From CAYGWP01 sp964353455 (GTDB lineage Bacteria > Planctomycetota > Phycisphaerae > FEN-1346): a stretch of DNA of 14,028 bases. Below the pieces are notes generated by a model. It searched no databases, was not told where the DNA came from, and saw only the letters and a list, made by a program, of their open reading frames with translations. Made by a program: the position numbers and the translations under genes. Position 1 is the first letter of the stretch. Every line of letters starts with the position of its first letter. The stretch covers positions 1 to 14,028 of the forward strand of contig CAYGWP010000024.1 in the NCBI GenBank assembly GCA_964353455.1. The letters run 5' to 3'. Of this stretch, positions 5,668 through 11,886 are shown piece by piece.

Positions 5668-8565
5668 CTAGGGTTGAATTGGCGGCGGCTGCGTTTCGGG
5701 CGGCGGAGGCGGTGGCGGTTCGGCCGGGGGAGGCTCTGCGGCCACGGGTTCTGCCGGCGCGGGTTCCGCGGCCACGGGCTCCGCCGGCGTGGATTCCACT
5801 GGCGGCGGAGACGGTGTATCGGTAGCGCTTGCTTCCGCCTTCGCCGAGGCTTCCGCCTTCGCCCCCGACGGGACTACGGCGGACAAGTCGGCGGACAGGT
5901 CCGCCAGCACCGTCTCCTCGAAGACTTCCTCCTCGGGGTCGGACTCGTAGTAGGCCCAGCGGATTTTCGGGCGGCCGGCGACGTCCGGGGCGCGATCCTC
6001 GGTCTCGGTCGTGCCTTTGGATATGATGACCCGCGGCGGGCCGGTGCGCGGGGGCCTGCGGTCGCGAGGTCCGCGTCTTGGGCCGCGCGGCCGTTCGCCT
6101 GCCTCGCCGCCGGGAGCGCCCGCACGGGCCGGTGCGCGGCCTTGCGGCGACGGACGGCGGCCTCGCTGCTGGCCGTCGCGCGGGGCGCGGCGGTCCGACG
6201 GGGCAGGGCGGCGGGGCGCCGGCGGAACGCCTTGGGCGGAAGTGCCCGCACCCACGGTTTCCGGCGTTGCCTGACTTGGCGCGGCTGCGGCTTCTCCTGC
6301 GGCAGCGGGTGCTGAAGGGCGCGCTGGGCCGGCCCGCGGCTGGCGCGGCGGTCGGCGTTCTCTGCGCGGCTTGGCGTCGGCGGGCTGCGGCTCGCCCTTT
6401 TTCGGCTCATCGCCGAGCAGCGTCAGGGCGATCCGGTGTTTGTCGGCCTCGATGGAGACGATCCGCACGTCCACCACGTCGCCGACGTGGAGGAACTTCA
6501 GGGGGTTCCGCACGTACCGCCGCGAGAACTGGCTGATGTGCACGAGGCCATCTTCCTTCAGGCCGATATCGACGAACGCCCCGAAGTCCACCACGTTCCG
6601 GACGGTGCCCTTGACCCACATGCCGGGCGTAAGGTCCTCGATCTTGCGCATCTTCCTGCGGAAGACCGGCCCGTGGTGTTGCGAGCGCGGGTCGAAATCG
6701 GGGTTCTGAAGGGCGCTTGCCAGTTCCCCCAGGTCGGCCAGGGGAATCTCGAGTTGGGCCGCCAGCGGCTCAAGGGCGATGCCCGTGAGGTGCTTGCGGA
6801 CCGCCTGGGCCGACTCCGGCGATGCGAGGTCCGCCGCGCCGTGGCCGAAGTGCGCGAGCAGTTTCTCGGCCGCCGCGTAACTTTCCGGGTGCACGCGAGT
6901 GGCGTCCAGCGGGCTGTCGCCGCGGATGCGCAGGAACCCGGCGGCTGACCGGAACATGCGGTCATCCCATCCGGCCAGCGCCCGGAGTTCCTCGCGGGTC
7001 TTCAAGGGCGCCTGCGCCCGGTGCGCCAGGAGCGACTGGACCTGCTGTGCGTCGAGGCCGGGAACCCGCCGCAGCATCGATGCGGAGGCCGCGTTGGCAT
7101 CGACCCCGATGGCCGCAACGCACGACTCCATCGTTTCCTCAAGCGCCTGGCGAAGGCGCTGCTGGTTCACATCATGCTGATAGAGGCCGACGCCGATGGC
7201 CCGCGAATCGATCTTCACGAGTTCCGTCAGCGGGTCCTGCAAGCGGCGGCCGATGCTGACGGTCGCGCGGATGGCGGCATCCAGGTTCGGGAACTCTTCC
7301 TTCGCCAGGTCGCTGTCGGCATAGACGGCGGCGCCCGCCTCGCTGATGATGGCGTATTCAGCGGCCAGGCCAGCCTCCTCGATGGTCTCGGCGACGAGTT
7401 GCTCGACCTCCCGGCAGCCGGTGCCGTTGCCGATGGCCACGAGTTCCGTGGCGTGGCGCTGGACCTCGGCCGCAAGCGCGGCCTTGCCCTCGGCCCACTT
7501 CTTCTGCGGCTCTAGCGGGTAGATGATCGTTTCGCCGAGGAGCGCCCCCGCGGCATCAATCGCCGCCACCTTGCATCCTGTCCGGTAACCGGGCTGGATG
7601 GCCAGGACCTTGCGGCCGCGGACCGGCCGGGCCATGAGCAGGCTCCGGAGGTTGGCGGCGAAGACCTCGATGGCATGGCCCTCGGCGCGGTCCGTCAGTT
7701 GCCGGCGGACCTCGCGGTCCACGTTCGGAAGCACCAGCCGGGCCAGGGCGTCGGCTGCCACCTCTTCAAGGCAGGCACGGAACCGATGGTCCGGTGTAAG
7801 GATGACCGGGAATATCTTCTCCTTGATCGCATCGGGAGGTAATTCGATGGTCAACTTCAGGGCCTTGCTCCGCTCGCCGCGGTTCAGGGCCAGCACGCGG
7901 TGCGGCGGCAGGCGGTTGATCGCTTCCTGGAACTGGAAGTAGCCCTTGAACTCGGCGGCCGCCTTGCCGCCTTCCTTGGACTGCTGCGACTTCAGGATGC
8001 CCCGGTCCCAGATCAGCCGCCGGACCGCCTGGCGGACCCGCGGGTCCTCGGCGACGCGCTCGGCCAGGATGTGGCCGGCGCCGGCGATGGCTTCCTCTGG
8101 CGAGCGGACCTCCTTGGCGGGGTTGACGAACTCTGCGGCCTTGACGGGAAGGTCCGGTCCATCGGCCGGCGGGTTGGCGATAAACCGCGCCAGGGGTCCC
8201 AGGCCGCGCTCGTAGGCCACGAGGCCGGCCGTCCGGCGCCGCGGCCGATACGGCCGGATGAGGTCCTCGATCAATTCCGGCTCATCAGCCTCGGCGATCG
8301 CCTTGGCGAGATGCTCGGTGAGCGCCTTGGCCTGCTCGGCGATGCGCCGGGCCTTCTGCCGCAGGTCCTCCAGGAAGAGGAGTTCCCGCCGCTCCTCCGC
8401 CAGCCGGCTGATGGCCGTATCGTCGAGGCCGCCGGTGGCGGACTTCCGGTAATGGGCAATGAAGACGGAGTGGAGTCCAGCATCGAGGAGTTCGAGGATG
8501 GAAAGGACTCGCTCGCGGCCAATCGAAAACCGCCGGGCCAACGCCTCACAGATGTCAGCAGGCAT
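5668..8565 (-). CDS. tex: Tex-family RNA-binding protein with long C-terminal extension
   Basis: This 965-residue protein is Tex (YhgF), a nucleic-acid-binding protein tied to transcription and RNA metabolism. The N-terminal helical region spans about 1-310 (with IAHYRK and DLIRPYRPRRRT). The YqgF/RNase H-like domain is at about 315-445, with GYRTGCK, GNGTGCRE and SEAGAAVYADSDLA. Next come PLTELVKIDSRAIGVGLYQHDVNQ in pieces, a helix-hairpin-helix region (about 495-545), and an S1 domain at about 647-717 (GMWVKGTV, DFGAFVDIG, DGLVHISQ). Typical Tex proteins end near residue 770-785. Here about 240 residues follow S1: a basic RPP/RGP-rich linker, an island at about 844-897 (RVIISKG, IRWAYYESDPEEE), then AEP repeats and polyproline. 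The expected Asp of the YqgF DPG motif is Q324. The ATG at 8565 has a weak AAGG 11 nt upstream. Confidence 0.93.
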   Translation of the reverse strand: MPADICEALARRFSIGRERVLSILELLDAGLHSVFIAHYRKSATGGLDDTAISRLAEERRELLFLEDLRQKARRIAEQAKALTEHLAKAIAEADEPELIEDLIRPYRPRRRTAGLVAYERGLGPLARFIANPPADGPDLPVKAAEFVNPAKEVRSPEEAIAGAGHILAERVAEDPRVRQAVRRLIWDRGILKSQQSKEGGKAAAEFKGYFQFQEAINRLPPHRVLALNRGERSKALKLTIELPPDAIKEKIFPVILTPDHRFRACLEEVAADALARLVLPNVDREVRRQLTDRAEGHAIEVFAANLRSLLMARPVRGRKVLAIQPGYRTGCKVAAIDAAGALLGETIIYPLEPQKKWAEGKAALAAEVQRHATELVAIGNGTGCREVEQLVAETIEEAGLAAEYAIISEAGAAVYADSDLAKEEFPNLDAAIRATVSIGRRLQDPLTELVKIDSRAIGVGLYQHDVNQQRLRQALEETMESCVAAIGVDANAASASMLRRVPGLDAQQVQSLLAHRAQAPLKTREELRALAGWDDRMFRSAAGFLRIRGDSPLDATRVHPESYAAAEKLLAHFGHGAADLASPESAQAVRKHLTGIALEPLAAQLEIPLADLGELASALQNPDFDPRSQHHGPVFRRKMRKIEDLTPGMWVKGTVRNVVDFGAFVDIGLKEDGLVHISQFSRRYVRNPLKFLHVGDVVDVRIVSIEADKHRIALTLLGDEPKKGEPQPADAKPRRERRPPRQPRAGPARPSAPAAAGEAAAAPSQATPETVGAGTSAQGVPPAPRRPAPSDRRAPRDGQQRGRRPSPQGRAPARAGAPGGEAGERPRGPRRGPRDRRPPRTGPPRVIISKGTTETEDRAPDVAGRPKIRWAYYESDPEEEVFEETVLADLSADLSAVVPSGAKAEASAKAEASATDTPSPPPVESTPAEPVAAEPAPAEPVAAEPPPAEPPPPPPPETQPPPIQP

Positions 8566-8625
8566 GAGCCGTACAACCTTATTCCTGGGCCAATACGCAC
8601 GACCGAGTTATGTCACGAAGGAACC

Positions 8626-8631
8626 AGTATA
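8626..8631 (-). promoter_or_regulatory. Possible -10 element of tex
   Basis: Read on the minus strand this is TATACT, five of six to the -10 consensus, about 60 nt upstream of the tex start. No recognisable -35 hexamer is found at 16-18 nt. Confidence 0.25.
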
Positions 8632-8756
8632 AGGGTCGCCCGGCGAAAAGAAAGGGTTTTTCCGCCGACCCCCGCGCCTGCCGGGTCGGGGCTTCGACTT
8701 GCGGGCGGCGCGGGCGACCCATACAATCAGTATCGCCGTGTGCCCCGCCCTACGGA

Positions 8757-8817
8757 CTGGCGGGCGAAGACGCCATGTGGCTCGTCCCACGCCCGCCAGT
8801 CAGTCGGGCGGGCGTGG
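8757..8817. repeat. Cluster of inverted GCCCGCC repeats with 11-bp hairpin
   Basis: CCACGCCCGCC (8787-8797) and GGCGGGCGTGG (8807-8817) pair perfectly over 11 bp with a 9-nt loop. ACTGGCGGGCG at 8757-8767 is also the exact inverse of CGCCCGCCAGT at 8790-8800, so two alternative hairpins compete for the same middle arm. There is no T-tract. The arms match the hairpins at 960-982 and 4750-4767. Confidence 0.75.
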
Positions 8818-8848
8818 CACACATGTTCTGCTACGCGCAAGCGTGAAC

Positions 8849-8857
8849 TGCTATAGC
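8849..8857 (+). promoter_or_regulatory. Possible extended -10 upstream of the adenosyltransferase
   Basis: TGC followed by TATAGC (four of six) resembles an extended -10, about 21 nt before the ATG at 8878. The same TGN-TATA arrangement with a perfect hexamer precedes archease and rtcB. Confidence 0.3.
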
Positions 8858-8877
8858 ATCCGAAGGCGGAGGCCGCC

Positions 8878-9405
8878 ATGGTCGCCAAGATTCCGCGAGG
8901 GCTGGTGATCGTCAACACGGGCGATGGCAAGGGCAAGACGACGGCCGCCCTCGGTATGGCCATGCGGGCGGTCGGCCACGGCATGCGCGTTGCCTTCATC
9001 CAGTTCGTGAAGGCGTGGAGCGTGGGGGAGCACGAGGCGGCCGGGCGCCTGGCGCCGGAACTGGAGGTCTTCCGCCTCGGGAAGGGGTTCGTCGTCGGCG
9101 ATCCTGCGCCGGAACACCTTGCGGCTGCGCGGGAGGCCCTGGAGTTCGTCCGCCGCTGCCTGGTCGCCGGCCGATACCAGATGGTGGTGGCCGATGAGGT
9201 CCTGACGGCGGTGGGCCTGAAGTTGATCTTGGCCGCCGAGGTCGAGGACCTTCTTGGGGCACGCCCGCCGGAGGTCCACCTGGTCCTGACGGGCCGCGGG
9301 GCATGGGCTTCGCTCATCGAGCGGGCCGACCTCGTGACCGATATGCGTCTCGTCAAGCATCCGTATGAGAAGGGCGTGACGGCTCAAGAGGGCGTTGAAT
9401 TCTGA
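8878..9405 (+). CDS. cobO: Corrinoid ATP:co(I)rrinoid adenosyltransferase (CobO/BtuR/CobA type)
   Basis: This 175-residue enzyme transfers the adenosyl group of ATP to the Co(I) of cobyrinic acid a,c-diamide or cobalamin, making the adenosyl form of B12. The P-loop GDGKGKTT is at 15-22, in the family's GKGK variant. VVADEV at 103-108 is the second nucleotide-site motif. The C-terminal signature TGRGAWASLIERADLVTDMR (138-157), followed by KHPYEKGVTAQEGVEF, is diagnostic and complete. The length is normal. The ATG has GGAGG 5 nt upstream, a strong site. No other cobalamin genes are in the window, so it may serve salvage as well as synthesis. A promoter-like motif and a hairpin repeat lie just before it; no cobalamin riboswitch was recognised. 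Confidence 0.93.
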   Translation: MVAKIPRGLVIVNTGDGKGKTTAALGMAMRAVGHGMRVAFIQFVKAWSVGEHEAAGRLAPELEVFRLGKGFVVGDPAPEHLAAAREALEFVRRCLVAGRYQMVVADEVLTAVGLKLILAAEVEDLLGARPPEVHLVLTGRGAWASLIERADLVTDMRLVKHPYEKGVTAQEGVEF

Positions 9406-9427
9406 ACGTCTGGCCGCGGCGACCGCT

Positions 9428-9436
9428 TGGTATAAT
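9428..9436 (+). promoter_or_regulatory. Extended -10 promoter of archease
   Basis: TGG plus a perfect TATAAT (9431-9436) forms an extended -10. No good -35 is present at the usual distance, as is normal for this class. Transcription would start near 9443, giving a leader of about 20 nt with GGGGAAG 7 nt before the ATG. Confidence 0.6.
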
Positions 9437-9462
9437 GGCCAAAGTGCCGGGGAAGCCTGTTC

Positions 9463-9897
9463 ATGGGCACCTTCACGGTCTTCGATCACACGGCGGATGT
9501 TGGGCTGGAGGTCCGCGGCGAGGGCCTGGCCGACCTCCTGGCCACCGCCGCGCGGGCCGCGTTCGACCAGATGCTCGAAGACTGGCCCGACAAGGCCGTT
9601 CTGACGGAGGAGGTCACGGTCTTGCCGCCGCCGGGCCTCGAGGGCGACCTTGGGGAACTCCTGGTCACGTGGCTCCAGGAACTCCTCTTTCGATTCGAGA
9701 CGCGGCGCCTCGTGCCGCTGGAGTTCGGCTTCGCGGCGGCCGATGCGAAAGAGGTCCGCGCGCGGGTCGGTTTCGGCCGGTTCGAACTCGGCCGCCACCG
9801 GACCCGCCTGGAGATCAAGGCCGTGACGTATCACCAACTTCAGGTTCGCCGTGAAAGCGACGGCACCTGGTCGGCACGATTTATCCTCGATGTATGA
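9463..9897 (+). CDS. Archease (RtcB RNA-ligase activator)
   Basis: This 144-residue protein is an archease (PF01951). Archease promotes guanylation and multiple turnover of the RNA ligase RtcB and can widen its nucleotide use. The N-terminal FDHTADVGLEV (7-17) and the C-terminal EIKAVTYHQLQV (117-128) are the family signatures. D12 in HTAD and D143 near the end fit the acidic metal-binding positions known in characterised archeases. The length is typical. It has its own extended -10 promoter in the 57-nt gap after the adenosyltransferase gene. The rtcB gene lies about 2 kb downstream on the same strand, separated by two lower-GC genes, whereas the two are often direct neighbours elsewhere. 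Confidence 0.93.
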   Translation: MGTFTVFDHTADVGLEVRGEGLADLLATAARAAFDQMLEDWPDKAVLTEEVTVLPPPGLEGDLGELLVTWLQELLFRFETRRLVPLEFGFAAADAKEVRARVGFGRFELGRHRTRLEIKAVTYHQLQVRRESDGTWSARFILDV

Positions 9898-9985
9898 TCT
9901 GGCACGGCCGGTATGTAGTGCAGCGAAGATAAGACCTGGCGTATGGTGAATGACTGTACCTCCGGTTCTGCAGGAATGATTCGAT

Positions 9986-9990
9986 GGGAG
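9986..9990 (+). promoter_or_regulatory. Ribosome binding site that sets the protease start
   Basis: GGGAG stands 6 nt before the ATG at 9997. The in-frame ATGs at 9943 and 9976 have no site at proper spacing. Confidence 0.55.
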
Positions 9991-9996
9991 TTACTC

Positions 9997-10854
9997 ATGT
10001 TACAACGCCGGTCGGAAGAACTATACGCGTTGCTCGCGCGGGTCCATGAGGCAATGCTCCCAAGGTTAATGGAGAGTGCACTGCCGGTGCGGGCCGAGCG
10101 GGGGGGCAATCTGGTTCAGTGTGGTACTGGCATATTATTCCGCGTGGCGGACAAGTCATTCTTGGTTACCGCGCGCCACGTTGCTGAGATTGAATTGAGG
10201 GAAGGGTTCAGCCTCTTCATGGCTCGGAATGCCGACGACCCATCCCCAATCAGAATTGCGGGGAGGTTTGTCTGCGGGCTGGGTGCGGAAGATGTTGCCG
10301 TTGTGGAATTGAACGATGCGGTGGTCAAGAGCCTTGGCAGTCGGAGATTCCTGGGGTTTCACGATGTGGAAGCGGTTGCTTATCTAGCACCTGAGGGGTG
10401 GTACTATGTGTTCGGCTACCCCTCTTGCTGGGCTGAGCCCAAGCAGATACAGGAAAGGTATTTGGTATATGCCTCGGTTTTGTACAGAGGTCCCACGGAC
10501 TCATGGGACGACTTCGATACAAACAATCACATTGTATTTGAAATGTACGGAAAAGAATGCAACCGTCGTTTTGACGGAGAGGCTGCAGAGCACCCCCAAA
10601 GTCTTGCTGGCATCAGCGGTTCAGGAATCTGGTGCACACACATTACGCCAAACGATGCGGGGTCTTGGTGTGTGGACCGCGCAAGGATTGTTGGTATTCA
10701 GACGGGAGTGTACAAGCCCATACGTTATGTCAGACGCGGAATAGACCAGGAGGTCACGCCAATCAAGGGCATACGATGGCGCGTTGTGCAAAGTCTGCTG
10801 CGAAACCAGTATCCAGAACTTGAGCCGGCCTTCGGGATCATACGACCACCTTAA
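9997..10854 (+). CDS. Trypsin-like serine protease domain protein
   Basis: This 285-residue protein has the layout of a chymotrypsin/trypsin-fold peptidase. Strand GTGILFRV (43-50) leads into TARHV with H61. AEDVAVVEL carries D99, and AGISGSGIW supplies S207 in a GxSGS motif, giving a complete His-Asp-Ser triad in the right order. A further strand, IVGIQTG (231-237), is usual after the serine. There is no signal peptide or membrane segment, so it is probably cytoplasmic, unlike DegP-type secreted relatives, and there is no PDZ domain. The first 35 residues are helical. I chose the start with GGGAG upstream; starting at 9943 would add 18 residues. GC is clearly below archease (28/60 at 10441-10500 against 43/60 at 9601-9660). 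The substrate and role are unknown. It lies between archease and rtcB with a membrane-protein gene downstream. Confidence 0.75.
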   Translation: MLQRRSEELYALLARVHEAMLPRLMESALPVRAERGGNLVQCGTGILFRVADKSFLVTARHVAEIELREGFSLFMARNADDPSPIRIAGRFVCGLGAEDVAVVELNDAVVKSLGSRRFLGFHDVEAVAYLAPEGWYYVFGYPSCWAEPKQIQERYLVYASVLYRGPTDSWDDFDTNNHIVFEMYGKECNRRFDGEAAEHPQSLAGISGSGIWCTHITPNDAGSWCVDRARIVGIQTGVYKPIRYVRRGIDQEVTPIKGIRWRVVQSLLRNQYPELEPAFGIIRPP

Positions 10855-10945
10855 TTTTCAATCCCTTGTCCAAGGGCCTGCCACCTACGAGTGAGGCAAC
10901 ATGTGGACAATCTGGTTGATCAATAGAGCCCATTTTGTTTTTTGC

Positions 10946-10950
10946 GAGGA
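10946..10950 (+). promoter_or_regulatory. Ribosome binding site that sets the membrane-protein start
   Basis: GAGGA stands 6 nt before the ATG at 10957. The in-frame TTG at 10942 is a less likely start. Confidence 0.55.
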
Positions 10951-10956
10951 AATGGC

Positions 10957-11565
10957 ATGAATCTATTAGTATTTATGGTCATTGCACTCGTACTTGGTCT
11001 GGTGATCTGGCTTTGGACAAGAAGCGTGATATCATCCCTGCTCATCATGGCAACCATTCTCGCAATCAAAGTTCCGTGGTTCTGGATAGCCGTTGTGCCT
11101 TTCGCACTATGGCAAGCCAGTCTATGGTTCTTACACAACTCGCGGCCTTGGAGGCGCATCCACTTTCCCATGATGCGGATCTATGCAGCCGCTGCGGGAC
11201 TGGAACAGGCCGAGGCAGAAAGGGAGAAACGGGAGTGGGATATCCGAAATGTTCTCATCAGAATGGTGGCGTCCGCACATCCAGACTGGACACTTCCCAA
11301 AATTCTGTTTTTTCTGGGAAGGGAACTGGCAAACATTGAAACTCTGCGCGACCGCGAACTTATGAGGATGTTCTTTCTTAGAAAGCACCCAGGAGCAGAT
11401 GCAAAGAAAATTGAAGAATTTCTTGACGACATCCAATCTCAGATCAACATGTCTGATAAGGGACTGCTCGCCAGAGCCGTTATAGCCGGTCTTGTCGAGA
11501 AGAAATACGGGGAGGAACAGAAAGGCGAGTATCTATACGCGATATTCACCGGAAAGGCAATTTGA
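10957..11565 (+). CDS. Membrane protein of unknown function
   Basis: I do not recognise this 202-residue protein. It has a hydrophobic segment at about 2-20 and a longer one at about 26-58, broken by KVPWFW, which suggests two membrane passes in a hairpin. After NSRPWRR (61-67) comes a cytoplasmic helical region of about 135 residues rich in charged side chains, including EQAEAEREKREWDI (83-96), ELMRMFFLRKHPGADAKKIEEF and a C-terminal EKKYGEEQKGEYLYAIF. The start ATG has GAGGA 6 nt before it. Base composition is the lowest in the window (29/60 GC at 10981-11040 and 26/60 at 11281-11340). It follows the protease by 102 nt on the same strand, so the pair may be one transferred unit. Confidence 0.65.
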   Translation: MNLLVFMVIALVLGLVIWLWTRSVISSLLIMATILAIKVPWFWIAVVPFALWQASLWFLHNSRPWRRIHFPMMRIYAAAAGLEQAEAEREKREWDIRNVLIRMVASAHPDWTLPKILFFLGRELANIETLRDRELMRMFFLRKHPGADAKKIEEFLDDIQSQINMSDKGLLARAVIAGLVEKKYGEEQKGEYLYAIFTGKAI

Positions 11566-11707
11566 GATCCGTGAAAACCCGTGCCCGTGAGAATTCCGGG
11601 GGCTTTTCTCCGCACGCTACTCGGGTTTGAAAATATGAGCACCTCCTCCTCCGCCCCCCCCCGGGGCGGACTTGTTAAAACACGAACTCTCCCATGGGTT
11701 CCGCGAC

Positions 11708-11764
11708 CCCGGCGCGCCGGGATCGCTTCACCCGTGGCCACATTCCGCGGCCCCGGCGGGGCCG
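11708..11764. repeat. Two GC-rich hairpins upstream of rtcB
   Basis: CCCGGCGCGCCGGG at 11708-11721 is a perfect palindrome. CGGCCCC (11748-11754) and GGGGCCG (11758-11764) form a second stem with a 3-nt loop. Neither has a T-tract. Confidence 0.6.
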
Positions 11765-11769
11765 TCCCT

Positions 11770-11801
11770 AGTCACCCAGTTACCCAGTCACCTAGTGACC
11801 A
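11770..11801. repeat. Four tandem octamers before the rtcB promoter
   Basis: Four consecutive 8-nt units read AGTCACCC, AGTTACCC, AGTCACCT and AGTGACCA. The array ends 4 bases before the TGC of the extended -10, so it covers the -35 and spacer region. GTCAC and GTGAC in the last two units can also form a 5-bp hairpin (11787-11791 with 11795-11799). Confidence 0.85.
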
Positions 11802-11805
11802 TCTC

Positions 11806-11814
11806 TGCTATAAT
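11806..11814 (+). promoter_or_regulatory. Extended -10 promoter of rtcB
   Basis: TGC plus a perfect TATAAT (11809-11814) gives an extended -10 with no matching -35, the same design as the archease promoter. The start would be near 11821, with a leader of about 65 nt. Confidence 0.6.
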
Positions 11815-11886
11815 GTATGAATCGGCCCGGACTGGCGCGTCTCTCCAGCCTGCGGCCTCCGGCCTACAGCCTGAAAGGATTTACAA

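Larger units (their letters stand above)
8566..8877. other. Divergent intergenic region with hairpin repeats
   Basis: About 310 nt separate tex and the adenosyltransferase gene. Both promoters should lie here. The right half (8757-8817) is an inverted-repeat cluster. Short frames are present but none resembles a protein. Confidence 0.65.
11566..11886. other. Intergenic region upstream of rtcB
   Basis: About 320 nt of non-coding DNA in which GC climbs again. It holds a 14-nt perfect palindrome (11708-11721), a 7-bp hairpin (11748-11754 with 11758-11764), four tandem octamers (11770-11801) and the rtcB promoter. A GC-containing imperfect stem followed by TTTT near 11584-11606 could end the upstream transcript, but the pairing is only about four bases and I do not call it a terminator. 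Confidence 0.65.

Noticed and set aside
7900..8856. A 318-codon plus-strand frame opposite tex
   Set aside because: It overlaps the well-conserved N-terminal part of Tex on the other strand and has no domain or ribosome binding site.
8566..8877. Cobalamin riboswitch upstream of the adenosyltransferase
   Set aside because: No B12-box-like conserved segment was recognised, and the likely promoter lies only about 20 nt before the start codon.
8851..9837. A 328-codon minus-strand frame opposite the adenosyltransferase and archease
   Set aside because: Both plus-strand genes have complete family signatures; the minus frame is a high-GC shadow.
11584..11606. Rho-independent terminator after the membrane protein gene
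   Set aside because: The stem pairs only about four bases before mismatching, although a short T-tract follows.
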